Assembly (NCBI GenBank): GCA_017620015.1
Contig: JAFZRE010000036.1
Span: 54,121 to 118,120, forward strand
Length of the DNA: 64,000 nucleotides
Source of the DNA: Bacteroidales bacterium
GTDB taxonomy: Bacteria > Bacteroidota > Bacteroidia > Bacteroidales > ML635J-15
Reading direction: 5' to 3'
Positions 36,201-43,683 of the stretch are shown piece by piece; within the stretch, counting starts at the first letter, position 1; every line of letters starts with the position of its first letter. The position numbers were made by a program, and so were the translations under genes. Below the pieces are notes generated by a model that did no database searches, was not told the origin of the DNA, and saw only the letters and a list, made by a program, of their open reading frames with translations.

Positions 36201-36523
36201 CTGTAATTTCGTATTTCAGCCGTAAACCGATAAACAACGAGTTTATAAAGAATTTCCAGATCGTTGGTTTCTTTGATGCCGGTATGGCTTGGAGCGGCTT
36301 GAACCCATACGGAGGAAACAATGCCTACGAAAACGACTATCACGAGCAATATCCTGTAACTGTGATATTGAACAATAGGAACAACCCGCTTGTTGCTGGT
36401 TACGGAGTTGGTGTTAGAAGCAAGCTTTTCGGTTATTTTGTCCGTGCCGACTGGGCTTGGGGCATCAATAACGGCGAAATTCAAAAGATGATGTTCTATC
36501 TGTCGCTAAGCCTCGACTTCTAA
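33254..36523 (+). CDS. TolB-like propeller fused to outer-membrane barrel, with degenerate peptidase-MA N-terminus
   Basis: Up to 1089 residues. The first possible ATG (33254) lies inside the preceding terminator, so translation more likely begins near 33341 (TTG, then KCGRIILILLMLGMLSLPAFSQ, a signal peptide). The N-terminal part resembles gluzincin peptidase-MA domains (MPEWYTSGLVAYVS matches the second motif), but where HExxH is expected there is LNEIIYG, so it is probably inactive. Next is a TolB/WD40-like propeller (about 290-560: KSKQIVFASNRDEE, YFFLSDKNGIKNLY), a charged linker, and a C-terminal barrel resembling the bacterial surface antigen domain (NLRGFNQNIRNGTNFAVTNFELRFP, ending SLSLDF). 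Role probably at the outer membrane, unknown in detail. Confidence 0.82.
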   Translation: MRSFFYCLPVSFFLVNCQNVSKLRPNLFHLKCGRIILILLMLGMLSLPAFSQFYNGHQMRFGKNRVQFDEFEWYYYRYPQFDTYFYAGGSDMAEMASAIVTEMIPQLETFFDHKLEKRMILVMFQNLSDFRQSNIGLNTDADEYNIGGTLKVIDNTAFVYMEIDRQKFREQVVAAISNIILNEIIYGSNIKNKIANNTLIGMPEWYTSGLVAYVSRDWDSDADNLNKVYALSNKFSNINQLSGTDAETIGFAIWNYVAKTYGPQVISNILYLTRITKSVENAFMYVLGVNLKTLQESWTEYYRTQYEDFNATAGEPQGKDVLKRSRKNVTYAQAQYNSNTDMMTWSENKFGKYWIKTYDFGNEKRKTIFRREHKLDQIIDNTYPVVRWHPSGKMLGFMIEKKGEIYYSTYQFETKKRNEIQMPSMEKINSFDYSADGQNLVIAGFNNGQSDIFIYNIPGNTIENITFDEADDYDPLYVNKSKQIVFASNRDEEKLGSKKDNSVATQDFTDIYVYDIASKSISRVTETPNASETMPFKLGEDYFFLSDKNGIKNLYTTKLDSTVSFIDTTTHYSYTYHTAQLSNYQYNIQNAGYDKFSNDIGVSYRDNKKFRIIKRGKSAEIDTEVSNTVTRNLFEAAEKKRSDESNYEIPTDNNPTDGNEININDYSFDSEALEKVTKKKQEPKDVNKVRTSKYHTTFYTNYLMTQVDFSYLFNSYQKYTGSAFYFNPGFNLIFKVGTADLFEDYRISAGFRFDVGMDGNEYLLTIENLKHRWNRQLVLHRQVVSDYDKNYTKSLTHEVFYILRYPFSQVDAMQFTANIRQNKDVFLSTDLNALEKPDTYDYWGSIKAEYIFDNSKELATNILSGMRFKVFAEAFMQFDKKKTDMEVVGADFRYYQPIHRSLIFAFRAATSASFGNAKLIYYLGGIDNWINVVPKQPMFNTNIKIDPEINYVYQAVATNLRGFNQNIRNGTNFAVTNFELRFPVISYFSRKPINNEFIKNFQIVGFFDAGMAWSGLNPYGGNNAYENDYHEQYPVTVILNNRNNPLVAGYGVGVRSKLFGYFVRADWAWGINNGEIQKMMFYLSLSLDF

Positions 36524-36531
36524 TGCTAGGT

Positions 36532-36600
36532 GAAGGTTCAATGTTCAAGGGTTCAATGTTCAAAGTTCAAGAGTTTAATGTTCAACGGTTCAAAGTTTGT
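36532..36600. repeat. Short word repeats GTTCAATGTTCAA
   Basis: At least four imperfect units of GTTCAATGTTCAAGG in a row, then GAAACTTAGAAACC-type words to 36680. It fills the gap between convergent genes. No gene or clear terminator seen. Confidence 0.5.
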
Positions 36601-36682
36601 CAATGATTCAAAAGTCATAAGTAATCTTGCTTCTTGTTGCTAACTTGAAACTTAGAAACCAAGAAACTCAGAAACTTTCAAA

Positions 36683-37345
36683 CTACTCGATAGAGTACAG
36701 TTCCCTATTGAGCGTCATCTTGCCTTTCTTGTTGTACGATTCGTACTTCACGGCACCTACGCCAAGTTTCCACCACTGCTTCGAGCTTACGTTTACCTTT
36801 ACAAAAAGTATCTGTGCGCTGTCTTCCGAATCGACGCGTATGCAGTCGTATGTGCCGGCGTTGGTAGTTACACTCTGTCCAGTAGTAACGGCGATGTTCG
36901 TGTTGTTGATGCTTATGCCAGAACCTGTTATGTGGCAGTCGTCAAGTTTTTCGCCGTTCGACGGATGTTCGGGAAGGATAATTGTGTGTCCCTTTATTGA
37001 ATCAACGTTTACCATCGATGCCAGCGAACCGAGAGCGTAGCGAACGTCGGTGTGGAAATATCCGTCGGCGCTCCAAACTCTGCCCTTATATACTTCGCCA
37101 GTCTCCTTGAAGTTGTCCTTCAGCCAAACTATGTCGAAAAGTATTGTGGTCTTGCCGTCGTCCTTTTGTACGTCGGTTATCTCGTACCTGAAGGCCTGTA
37201 TTATCTTGCCCTTTGCGTCCTTGTCGACGTAGGTGATTTTTGTGCCGACCTTCTCGGGCATATATGTCTGTGCAAAACTAGCATTGGCGAATACTAATGC
37301 TAATAGAACAAGAATCTGTATTAAAACATTTTTTTTCATAATCAT
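36683..37345 (-). CDS. Exported beta-rich protein (TapB/DUF3108-like)
   Basis: 220 residues. Signal peptide (KKNVLIQILVLLALVFANASFAQ). The mature part (YMPEKVGTKITYVDKDAKGKIIQAFRYEITDVQ, TNAGTYDCIRVDSE, WWKLGVGAVKYESYNKKGKM) has the pattern of the TapB/DUF3108-like family of periplasmic beta-clam proteins: an initial strand pair, 'AGTFDC' and 'GVGxVK'. Function unknown. The two ATGs at 37345 and 37339 are equally possible. Fourteen bases after the lipoprotein gene at 37360, so likely co-transcribed with it. Confidence 0.75.
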   Translation of the reverse strand: MIMKKNVLIQILVLLALVFANASFAQTYMPEKVGTKITYVDKDAKGKIIQAFRYEITDVQKDDGKTTILFDIVWLKDNFKETGEVYKGRVWSADGYFHTDVRYALGSLASMVNVDSIKGHTIILPEHPSNGEKLDDCHITGSGISINNTNIAVTTGQSVTTNAGTYDCIRVDSEDSAQILFVKVNVSSKQWWKLGVGAVKYESYNKKGKMTLNRELYSIE

Positions 37346-37359
37346 CTGAACGTATTGTG

Positions 37360-37797
37360 TTAATCTATTGATTTTTGTTTCATTGTTACAGTCTCACCCT
37401 TAAAAGTAAACTTCATCTCCTTGTCGCTGACAGTAAATGTAGCCTTGTCAACAACATTTCCATTTTCGCCAAGGGGAATACTGCCTTCGCCGTTATTATA
37501 TGTGACATCTCCAAACAGATTGCCACTATCCAGCAGATTGCCATCATCGTCATACTTCGTGAAGAAAAGATTTGCATTATCCTCGACGCTGATAGTCAAA
37601 CGATATGTACTATTTTCCGATTCAGAAAACCATTTTGTCCTAGTAACAGATTCTGGAACAGAACTTTTGGCTTGTTCTACGGATTCGGTAGCGGATTCGC
37701 TGGTTTTGTCTGTGTTTTGTTCATTGTTGTTGTTGCCGCAAGCTGTCATTAATGCTAGACTTGCAATGCACATAAGTGCTAAAAATGTCCTTTTCAT
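37360..37797 (-). CDS. Small lipoprotein
   Basis: 145 residues with lipobox LMTAC and Cys20. An acidic Asn/Glu/Ser-rich linker (about 21-48) is followed by a small beta-sheet domain (TKWFSESENSTYRLTISVED, LFFTKYDDDGNLLDSGN, EMKFTFKGETVTMKQK), which is lipocalin-like in pattern. Family unknown. The upstream gap contains a CTAACAG repeat. Likely first gene of a pair with the gene at 36683. Confidence 0.7.
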   Translation of the reverse strand: MKRTFLALMCIASLALMTACGNNNNEQNTDKTSESATESVEQAKSSVPESVTRTKWFSESENSTYRLTISVEDNANLFFTKYDDDGNLLDSGNLFGDVTYNNGEGSIPLGENGNVVDKATFTVSDKEMKFTFKGETVTMKQKSID

Positions 37798-37841
37798 ATT
37801 ATTAAGTATTAAGATTTATTTGTTTTCTTGTTGTTGGTCTC

Positions 37842-37898
37842 ACAGGCTCGCAGTCTTGCTGTCTAACAGACTGTCAGCCTGTTTGCCTGCGAGCCTGT
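37842..37898. repeat. CTAACAG-family palindrome
   Basis: ACAGGCTCGCAG at 37842-37853 and its perfect complement CTGCGAGCCTGT at 37887-37898 enclose GTCTAACAGACTGTC. It starts 7 bases after the stop of the zinc-ribbon/OmpA gene and could be its terminator. Confidence 0.6.
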
Positions 37899-37905
37899 TA
37901 GCCAT

Positions 37906-39477
37906 TTACTTCTTCACAAATTCAACTCTTCTGTTCTTGGCTTTGCCTTCTTCGGTGCTGTTGTCGGCGATTGGCGAAGTCTGTCCCTTACCAACCGATG
38001 TAAGCCTGTCGGCAGAGATTCCCATTTCGACCAACTTGTCAACGATTGCCTTTGCGCGGGCTTCGCTGAGTGTCTGGTTGGATGCTGCATTGCCGGTATT
38101 GTCGGTATGACCTTGAACTTCGAACTTCAGTTCGGGATTGTCGTTCATAAGTTGCACGATGCGGTTGATTTCGCCCATTGATTCCGGCTTAATTACCGAC
38201 TTGCCAACATCGAAGGTAATGCCGTAGGTAATGAACTTGCCATCGGTCATCATCCGGTCGTAGAGAGGCACAGCGCCTTTGGCGATGCGAACATTGCGGA
38301 TATAAGCCGGTGTTCTGCAGAAGTCATACGTGAATTCGATGTGACCGCCGTTCGGGTTTTTGTAGTTGGGTAGGTTGAACACACGGGTCTGGTCAAAATA
38401 AACTTTGATGGCGCGCTTGTTGACCGAAACCGATATGTGGTGCCATTTGTTCGGTTCCACGCGCTCAATGCGATTGGTGTTGTCAACTCCCTTGTCGGTG
38501 GTGGTTGCCCAAACAGTTGTGTGGAAATCCTTGTAGAAATTCTGATCTTTCAGCGTGTAATTTTCTACGAAGTTATCGAAGGTGAACCCCCACAACCAGC
38601 CACCACGATCGTTTTTACCTTCGGGATTGGCATAGAAACTGAGGTGTAAGTCACCGAAATCCTCCCCTTCGTTCTCAACAAAGTCGTAGTAGTCAAACTC
38701 TACAGTATAAACCTCGGGCAGGTAGTTCCATGTCGTTTTCATAAGCGGCATGATATTGCAATGCGGCATAAGTGCGATGACATTTTCTCCATTCGACCGC
38801 TGGATTTCACACTCGCCGTCGATGAGTTCCCATTTGCTTGGGAACTCACCTAGTTGCTCGCCTTCAAGTTGGTCATAGAATATTACTTCGTCGCCGGGGA
38901 CAAAGTCGAACTTGTTCCATTCTGACTGAGCGCGTTCGTTCTGCTTTGTTCCATCGCGTTTTGCTCCGCATTCGTCGCAGAATTTACCCTTATTGCCCTT
39001 GTGTCCGCACTGTGGGCAAGTCCAAGAATCATCGGCTGCAGTTGCTTCCGGTTTCTTTGCTCCACACTCATTGCAGAATTTGCCTTGGTTGCCAGCATGT
39101 CCGCAGGCTGGGCAAGTCCAACCGCTTTCCGATGCAGTGTTGGTTTCCTGTGATGATGCTCCAGGCTTCTTTGCTGCACATTCCTTGCAGAAGTTGCCAG
39201 TGTTTCCTTTTGCTCCACATGCAGGACAAGTCCATCCGCCGTGGTCGTGCGTATCGTCGCTTACCGACTTCGAATTATCGTTCCTATCCTTCTCAATAGC
39301 CTTCTGTGTATTTTCGAAAGTCTTATCGATGGCATTGTCCACAGCCTTGTCAACGGCTTTGTTTACACCTTCTTCAACTTTCTGGTTTACCTTGTTTCTT
39401 ATCAAGTTGCCGATTTGTGCGTTTGCAACGAACGAAAAACACAGCGTAGCCAATGCTAATACTATCAATCTTTTCAT
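37906..39477 (-). CDS. Exported protein with three zinc ribbons, LamG-like domain and OmpA domain
   Basis: 523 residues. Signal peptide (1-20), a helical stretch with repeated AVDKAVDNAID (about 25-70), then three zinc ribbons of CxxC-x9-CxxC: Cys 84/87/97/100, 122/125/135/138 and 154/157/167/170, joined by short Ser/Thr/Ala linkers. A concanavalin-like (LamG) domain spans about 185-400 (WHHISVSVNKRAIKVYFD). The end (about 410-523) is an OmpA/MotB peptidoglycan-binding domain (FEVQGHTDNTGNAASNQTLSEARAKAIVDKL, KNRRVEF). Zinc ribbons are usual in the cytoplasm, so three in a periplasmic cell-wall protein are odd. Sits behind a clear -7 box. Confidence 0.85.
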   Translation of the reverse strand: MKRLIVLALATLCFSFVANAQIGNLIRNKVNQKVEEGVNKAVDKAVDNAIDKTFENTQKAIEKDRNDNSKSVSDDTHDHGGWTCPACGAKGNTGNFCKECAAKKPGASSQETNTASESGWTCPACGHAGNQGKFCNECGAKKPEATAADDSWTCPQCGHKGNKGKFCDECGAKRDGTKQNERAQSEWNKFDFVPGDEVIFYDQLEGEQLGEFPSKWELIDGECEIQRSNGENVIALMPHCNIMPLMKTTWNYLPEVYTVEFDYYDFVENEGEDFGDLHLSFYANPEGKNDRGGWLWGFTFDNFVENYTLKDQNFYKDFHTTVWATTTDKGVDNTNRIERVEPNKWHHISVSVNKRAIKVYFDQTRVFNLPNYKNPNGGHIEFTYDFCRTPAYIRNVRIAKGAVPLYDRMMTDGKFITYGITFDVGKSVIKPESMGEINRIVQLMNDNPELKFEVQGHTDNTGNAASNQTLSEARAKAIVDKLVEMGISADRLTSVGKGQTSPIADNSTEEGKAKNRRVEFVKK

Positions 39478-39508
39478 AAAATAACTATTTTATACATTAT
39501 AATTTTTA

Positions 39509-39517
39509 GCAAAGGTA
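39509..39517 (-). promoter_or_regulatory. -7 box for the zinc-ribbon/OmpA gene
   Basis: Reads TACCTTTGC on the minus strand, 32 bases before the ATG at 39477. Confidence 0.55.
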
Positions 39518-39589
39518 AAAGATTTTTTTTGAATGGCAATAAAAGATACAAAAAACAATTTGAAAACTTGGTGAAAAGCTATGAAATTG

Positions 39590-39870
39590 TTTGAGGTGGT
39601 GTCAGGTTGTTTGAAATTGTTTGATATGGTTTGATATGGTTTATGGTTGTTTCAAATAGTTTGAAACGCATAAACCTATAAACGGCGTCCGCCATTCAAA
39701 CCTTCAAACGGGCTTTAGCCCATTGAAACGGCGAAGCCATTCAAACGGGCGCAAGCCCATCAAACGGCGCAGCCATTGAACGGCAAAGCCCTCAACGAAG
39801 TTAACCTTTAGCTCGGCGTAAGCCAAACAGCGTAGCGAGAAACATATAAACGCCGCAGGCATTGAACCCA
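39590..39870. repeat. Micro-hairpin array (eight units) and word repeats
   Basis: The gap 39518-39944 has no gene. 39590-39660 is a run of GTTTGATATGGTTTG-like words. 39680-39865 is an array of micro-hairpins: GGC-gtcc-GCC, GGGC-ttta-GCCC, GGC-gaa-GCC, GGGC-gcaa-GCCC, GGC-gca-GCC, GGC-aaa-GCC, GGC-gtaa-GCC and GCC-gca-GGC, most preceded by AAAC and followed by ATT(C/G)AA. Arms co-vary. Confidence 0.6.
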
Positions 39871-39944
39871 CAAACATTTTGCCATTCACATCTCTTTGTT
39901 GGTACTTTTTTTGTATCACTTCAAAAACAACGGAATAAATTACA

Positions 39945-39952
39945 TATTTTTG
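39945..39952 (+). promoter_or_regulatory. Possible -7 box for the GH3 gene
   Basis: TATTTTTG followed by T, 28 bases before the ATG at 39981. No -33 element at normal spacing. Confidence 0.4.
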
Positions 39953-39980
39953 TCAGTTAAAATAGGCAAATAGTAAGAAA

Positions 39981-42950
39981 ATGAGAAAGATAGTAGCCGT
40001 ATTGATATTTTTAGCCGCATTTTCGTGCATAGGTATGAAAGTCGCCATAAGCGAAGTGGAAAAGACCAATTATGTTCCTACCGAAGAGCCTTGGTTCTGG
40101 AATATGGACATTTCATGGGTCGATTCCGTGATGAGCAAAATGACTCTCGACGAAAAAATCGCACAGCTGATAATGATTCCGGTGTATTCAAACAAGTCGG
40201 CTTCGTACAATTCCGAAACCGTAAAACTTGTCGAGCAATACCAACTTGGCGGTGTGATATTTATGCAAGGTGGTCCCGGCCGACAGATAAACCTTGTAAA
40301 CCGCTTGCAGAAGGTCAGCAAAGTACCGCTGCTGGTGGGTATGGATGCCGAATGGTCGCTAAGTATGCGCCTCGACAGCGTGGTGATGTATCCGCGGCAG
40401 ATGCTCGTGGGCGCTATCACAAACAACGAACTCGTATATGAGATGGGAGCCGAATACGCCCGTCAGCTCAAGCGTGTGGGTGCCAACGTTAACTTTGCCC
40501 CAGTAATCGATGTCAACAACAACCCTTCCAATCCTGTCATCAACGACCGTTCGTTTGGCGAAAACAAGTATAATGTGGCCGAAAAGGGCTGGATGTACGC
40601 CAAGGGAATGCAGGACAACGGCGTGCTGGCAGTGGGCAAGCATTTCCCCGGTCACGGCGATACCGACGTCGATTCGCACAAGGCTCTGCCTGTAATCACT
40701 CACGACCGCAACCGTTTGGATTCCATCGAGTTGTATCCGTTCCGCTATCTGTCGGAGAAAGGTGTTGGTGGCATGATGGTTTCTCATTTGTTCATCCCTT
40801 CAATCGATGCTACCGAAAATATGCCCGCCTCGCTGTCGCCCAAGGCCGTGAAGGAAGTCTTGCGCAAAGACGTGAACTTCAACGGGATGGTATTCACCGA
40901 TGCAATGAATATGGGCGGCATAACGACCAACTACAAGGGCAACGAGGCCGATGTGATGGCTCTGCTCGCTGGCAACGACATGATTATGTTCCCTACCGAT
41001 GTGAAGGACGTGATTGAAAAGCTGAAGTCGGCAATCGCTGAGGGCAAGATTTCGGAACGTGACATTGATGAGGCTTGCAACCGAGTGTTGCTCACAAAGT
41101 TACGTCTCGGTCTTGACAAAGGTATAGAACCAATATCAACCAAAAATATTTACAACGACCTCAACGATGTAAAGGCTCGCCTTATGCAGCAGCGTCTGAT
41201 TGAAAATGCCTTGACTCTTGCCGTGAACAAGGATTCTATAGTGCCGATAAGGCATCTCGATTCGGTGAAGATTGCTTCTGTGTCGTTCGAAAGTACCGAG
41301 GAAACATCGTTCCAGAAACGTCTGCGCTATTATGCCGACGTGAAAAACTTTGTTTATTCCAAGGATTTGAAAGGTCTATCGGCTGAGCAACGGAAGAAAA
41401 AGCTTAATTCGTACGACATTGTTATCGTGAGTGTCCACGGAAAGAACCAGCGTGCAGCATCCAAGAAATTCGGAATCTCGCAGGCAACGATGGATGCCGT
41501 CGATGAATTGCTCGGCTCGTGCAAAAACGTTGTTCTCGATTTATTTGCAAATCCTTACGGACTGGCATATTTCAAGAATATCGACAAGGCGAAGGCGGTG
41601 ATTGTTTCGTACAACGACTGGGAACTTACCAACGACTTTTCTGCTCAGTTGGTGTTTGGCGGAATTCCAGCCTGTGGAATTATGCCAGTGTCGGCAACCG
41701 ACAGCATTAGGGAAGGCATGGGCGAAAGGACTTACAAGATTCGTCTCAAATATTCGAAGATACCGGAAGATGCCGGTGTAAGTTCCGAAGTCATTCATAA
41801 GGTCGATTCCATTTTCAAGAGCGGAATCCACACAAAGGCATATCCGGGCGGACAAGTGGTACTTGTTCGTAATGGAATTGTAATATATTGCAAATCAATG
41901 GGCTATCATACCTATGATGAAAAGGAAAAGGTTGACGATTTTGATGTTTACGACCTTGCATCATTGACAAAGGTAATTGCCACAACTTCTGACATCATAA
42001 TGCTTTACGACGAAGGCAAGTTCAAGATTACCGACAAGGTTTCGGAATATTACGACGGATGGAAAAACTCCAACAAGTCGCATCTTACTTTCTGGCAGGT
42101 GCTTACGCACAGAGCTGGATTAAGGTCTTGGATTCCGTTCTACAAGAAGACCATGGACGAAGAAATGTATCCTAAGATTTACAGCGATACCAAGACCGAC
42201 AAGTTTTCCATTCAGGTTGCCGACGATCTCTACATGGCAAAGTCGTACAAGGACGAAATGTTCCGTCTCATACGCGAATCGGCGTTGGAAAACAAGGGCA
42301 AGTACGTGTATTCCGACCTCGGTTTCATTGTGATGCCCTTGGTAATAAGCAAAATTTCTGGCGAAAACTATGTGGACTACACATATAGGAATGTTTTTAA
42401 GCCGTTGGGTGCATATTCGTTGTGCTTCAATCCGTTGGACAGGTATAAGCTGGAACAGATAGTTCCTACCGAGTACGACAATTATTTCCGTATGCAGCAG
42501 CTTCACGGACATGTACACGACCAGGCGGCAGCAATGCTCGGCGGAGTGTCGGGACATGCCGGTCTGTTCGGCAATGCCAACGACCTTGCCAAGATAATGG
42601 AAATCTATCTTGAAAAGGGTAAATACGGTGGTGTTCAGTATTTTTCGGATACTGCAGTGCAGCGTTTTACCGAATATTACTACGAGCCTACTTTCTGTCG
42701 TCGTGCCTTGTGCTGGGACAAGCCTGTGCCCGACCGCTCGAAAGGAAACGGAAGCAAAAGTTCGTCGGACAAGTCGTTCGGGCATACCGGCTACACAGGA
42801 ACTTTGGTATGGGCCGACCCCGAATACAACATGGCTGTAGTTGTCCTTACCAACCGTGTTTATACAAGTTCCGACAATACGAAAATCATGAAGCAGAACA
42901 TACGAACCAATATTGAGGAGGCTTTGTATAATTCAATAATAAAGAATTAG
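39981..42950 (+). CDS. Glycoside hydrolase family 3 fused to a beta-lactamase-like serine hydrolase
   Basis: 989 residues, exported. The N-terminal domain (about 45-390) is GH3 of the NagZ type: KHFPGHGDTDVDSH at 220-233 carries the NagZ His/Asp catalytic pair, and FTDAMNM near 310 the nucleophile Asp. A GH3 C-terminal-like domain spans about 400-590. From about 610 a class C beta-lactamase-like/penicillin-binding domain follows, with SLTK (Ser661, Lys664) and YSDLG in place of the usual YxN. The two activities point to cell-wall sugar and peptide processing in the periplasm; such fusions are known in Bacteroidetes. Followed after 2 bases by a small outer-membrane barrel gene. Confidence 0.9.
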   Translation: MRKIVAVLIFLAAFSCIGMKVAISEVEKTNYVPTEEPWFWNMDISWVDSVMSKMTLDEKIAQLIMIPVYSNKSASYNSETVKLVEQYQLGGVIFMQGGPGRQINLVNRLQKVSKVPLLVGMDAEWSLSMRLDSVVMYPRQMLVGAITNNELVYEMGAEYARQLKRVGANVNFAPVIDVNNNPSNPVINDRSFGENKYNVAEKGWMYAKGMQDNGVLAVGKHFPGHGDTDVDSHKALPVITHDRNRLDSIELYPFRYLSEKGVGGMMVSHLFIPSIDATENMPASLSPKAVKEVLRKDVNFNGMVFTDAMNMGGITTNYKGNEADVMALLAGNDMIMFPTDVKDVIEKLKSAIAEGKISERDIDEACNRVLLTKLRLGLDKGIEPISTKNIYNDLNDVKARLMQQRLIENALTLAVNKDSIVPIRHLDSVKIASVSFESTEETSFQKRLRYYADVKNFVYSKDLKGLSAEQRKKKLNSYDIVIVSVHGKNQRAASKKFGISQATMDAVDELLGSCKNVVLDLFANPYGLAYFKNIDKAKAVIVSYNDWELTNDFSAQLVFGGIPACGIMPVSATDSIREGMGERTYKIRLKYSKIPEDAGVSSEVIHKVDSIFKSGIHTKAYPGGQVVLVRNGIVIYCKSMGYHTYDEKEKVDDFDVYDLASLTKVIATTSDIIMLYDEGKFKITDKVSEYYDGWKNSNKSHLTFWQVLTHRAGLRSWIPFYKKTMDEEMYPKIYSDTKTDKFSIQVADDLYMAKSYKDEMFRLIRESALENKGKYVYSDLGFIVMPLVISKISGENYVDYTYRNVFKPLGAYSLCFNPLDRYKLEQIVPTEYDNYFRMQQLHGHVHDQAAAMLGGVSGHAGLFGNANDLAKIMEIYLEKGKYGGVQYFSDTAVQRFTEYYYEPTFCRRALCWDKPVPDRSKGNGSKSSSDKSFGHTGYTGTLVWADPEYNMAVVVLTNRVYTSSDNTKIMKQNIRTNIEEALYNSIIKN

Positions 42951-42952
42951 TA

Positions 42953-43513
42953 ATGAAGAAGATACTGCTGTCAATATTATTAATGTTGTTTGCTTTGGGA
43001 CTCAGTGCGCAGTATCTCGAAAAGGAGCCTCCGCCAACGCCAGTGCAACGCATATTCTTTGGCGGCAACCTCGACATGGGTTTCGGAACGGTGACGCAGA
43101 TTTCACTAAGTCCCGAAGTTGGCTATCGTATTACCAACAGGCTTTCGGCAGGCGTTGGTATCGACTATATGTTTATCTATTCGGAAGAATACAACTTCAA
43201 GGGCAGTATTTTTGGCGGTTCGGTGTTTGCCAGTTTCACGGTGATAAAAAGCATTGGCGACCTCATACCCTTTTTCAGGACCGACATGGGCATACTTATT
43301 TACGGTCAGTTTTCCTACACCAATATGGGCCGGTTTTACACTGCATTTTCGGGAGAAGAACCAATGTGGATAGCCTCGCCTATGCTCGGTTTGGGCTTTC
43401 AGGTGCCTATCAGTCAGCGGTCGTACATGGTGCTGTCGGTAATGTACAATTTCAACGAATCTATGTACTCAATCTACTCAAATCCAGTGGTAAAGGTAAG
43501 CTATCAATTTTAA
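42953..43513 (+). CDS. Small outer-membrane beta-barrel protein
   Basis: 186 residues. Signal peptide (KKILLSILLMLFALGLSAQ). Alternating hydrophobic strands (FGGNLDMGFG, ISLSPEVGYRI, LSAGVGIDYMF, VKVSYQF) and a C-terminal Phe suit an eight-strand outer-membrane barrel. Function unknown. The start is 2 bases after the GH3/beta-lactamase stop, so the two are one operon. Confidence 0.75.
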   Translation: MKKILLSILLMLFALGLSAQYLEKEPPPTPVQRIFFGGNLDMGFGTVTQISLSPEVGYRITNRLSAGVGIDYMFIYSEEYNFKGSIFGGSVFASFTVIKSIGDLIPFFRTDMGILIYGQFSYTNMGRFYTAFSGEEPMWIASPMLGLGFQVPISQRSYMVLSVMYNFNESMYSIYSNPVVKVSYQF

Positions 43514-43514
43514 G

Positions 43515-43620
43515 AGGCTAACAGGCTGACAGCCTAACAGTCCCGCTGTCTAACAGTCTTGCAGACTGCTGGACTGGTCTTCTGCTCGACATCAAGACAG
43601 GTCTTCTGCTAGTCTTTAGG
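43515..43620. repeat. CTAACAG-family repeat cluster
   Basis: GGCTAACAGGCTGACAGCC, CTGTCTAACAGTC and GGTCTTCTGCTCGACATCAA-type direct units follow the barrel stop codon at once. Several overlapping short palindromes (CAGTCTTGCAGACTG). Related to 10407 and 37842. Confidence 0.55.
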
Positions 43621-43634
43621 CCCCAAAAAATCCA

Positions 43635-43665
43635 TTGTCAATTATCCATTGTTTTTTATATTTGC
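43635..43665 (+). promoter_or_regulatory. Bacteroides-type promoter for the PfkB kinase
   Basis: TATATTTGC at 43657-43665 and TTG at 43635-43637 with 19-base spacing. The ATG follows 18 bases later. Confidence 0.6.
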
Positions 43666-43683
43666 AAGGTAAAATTTGAAACT

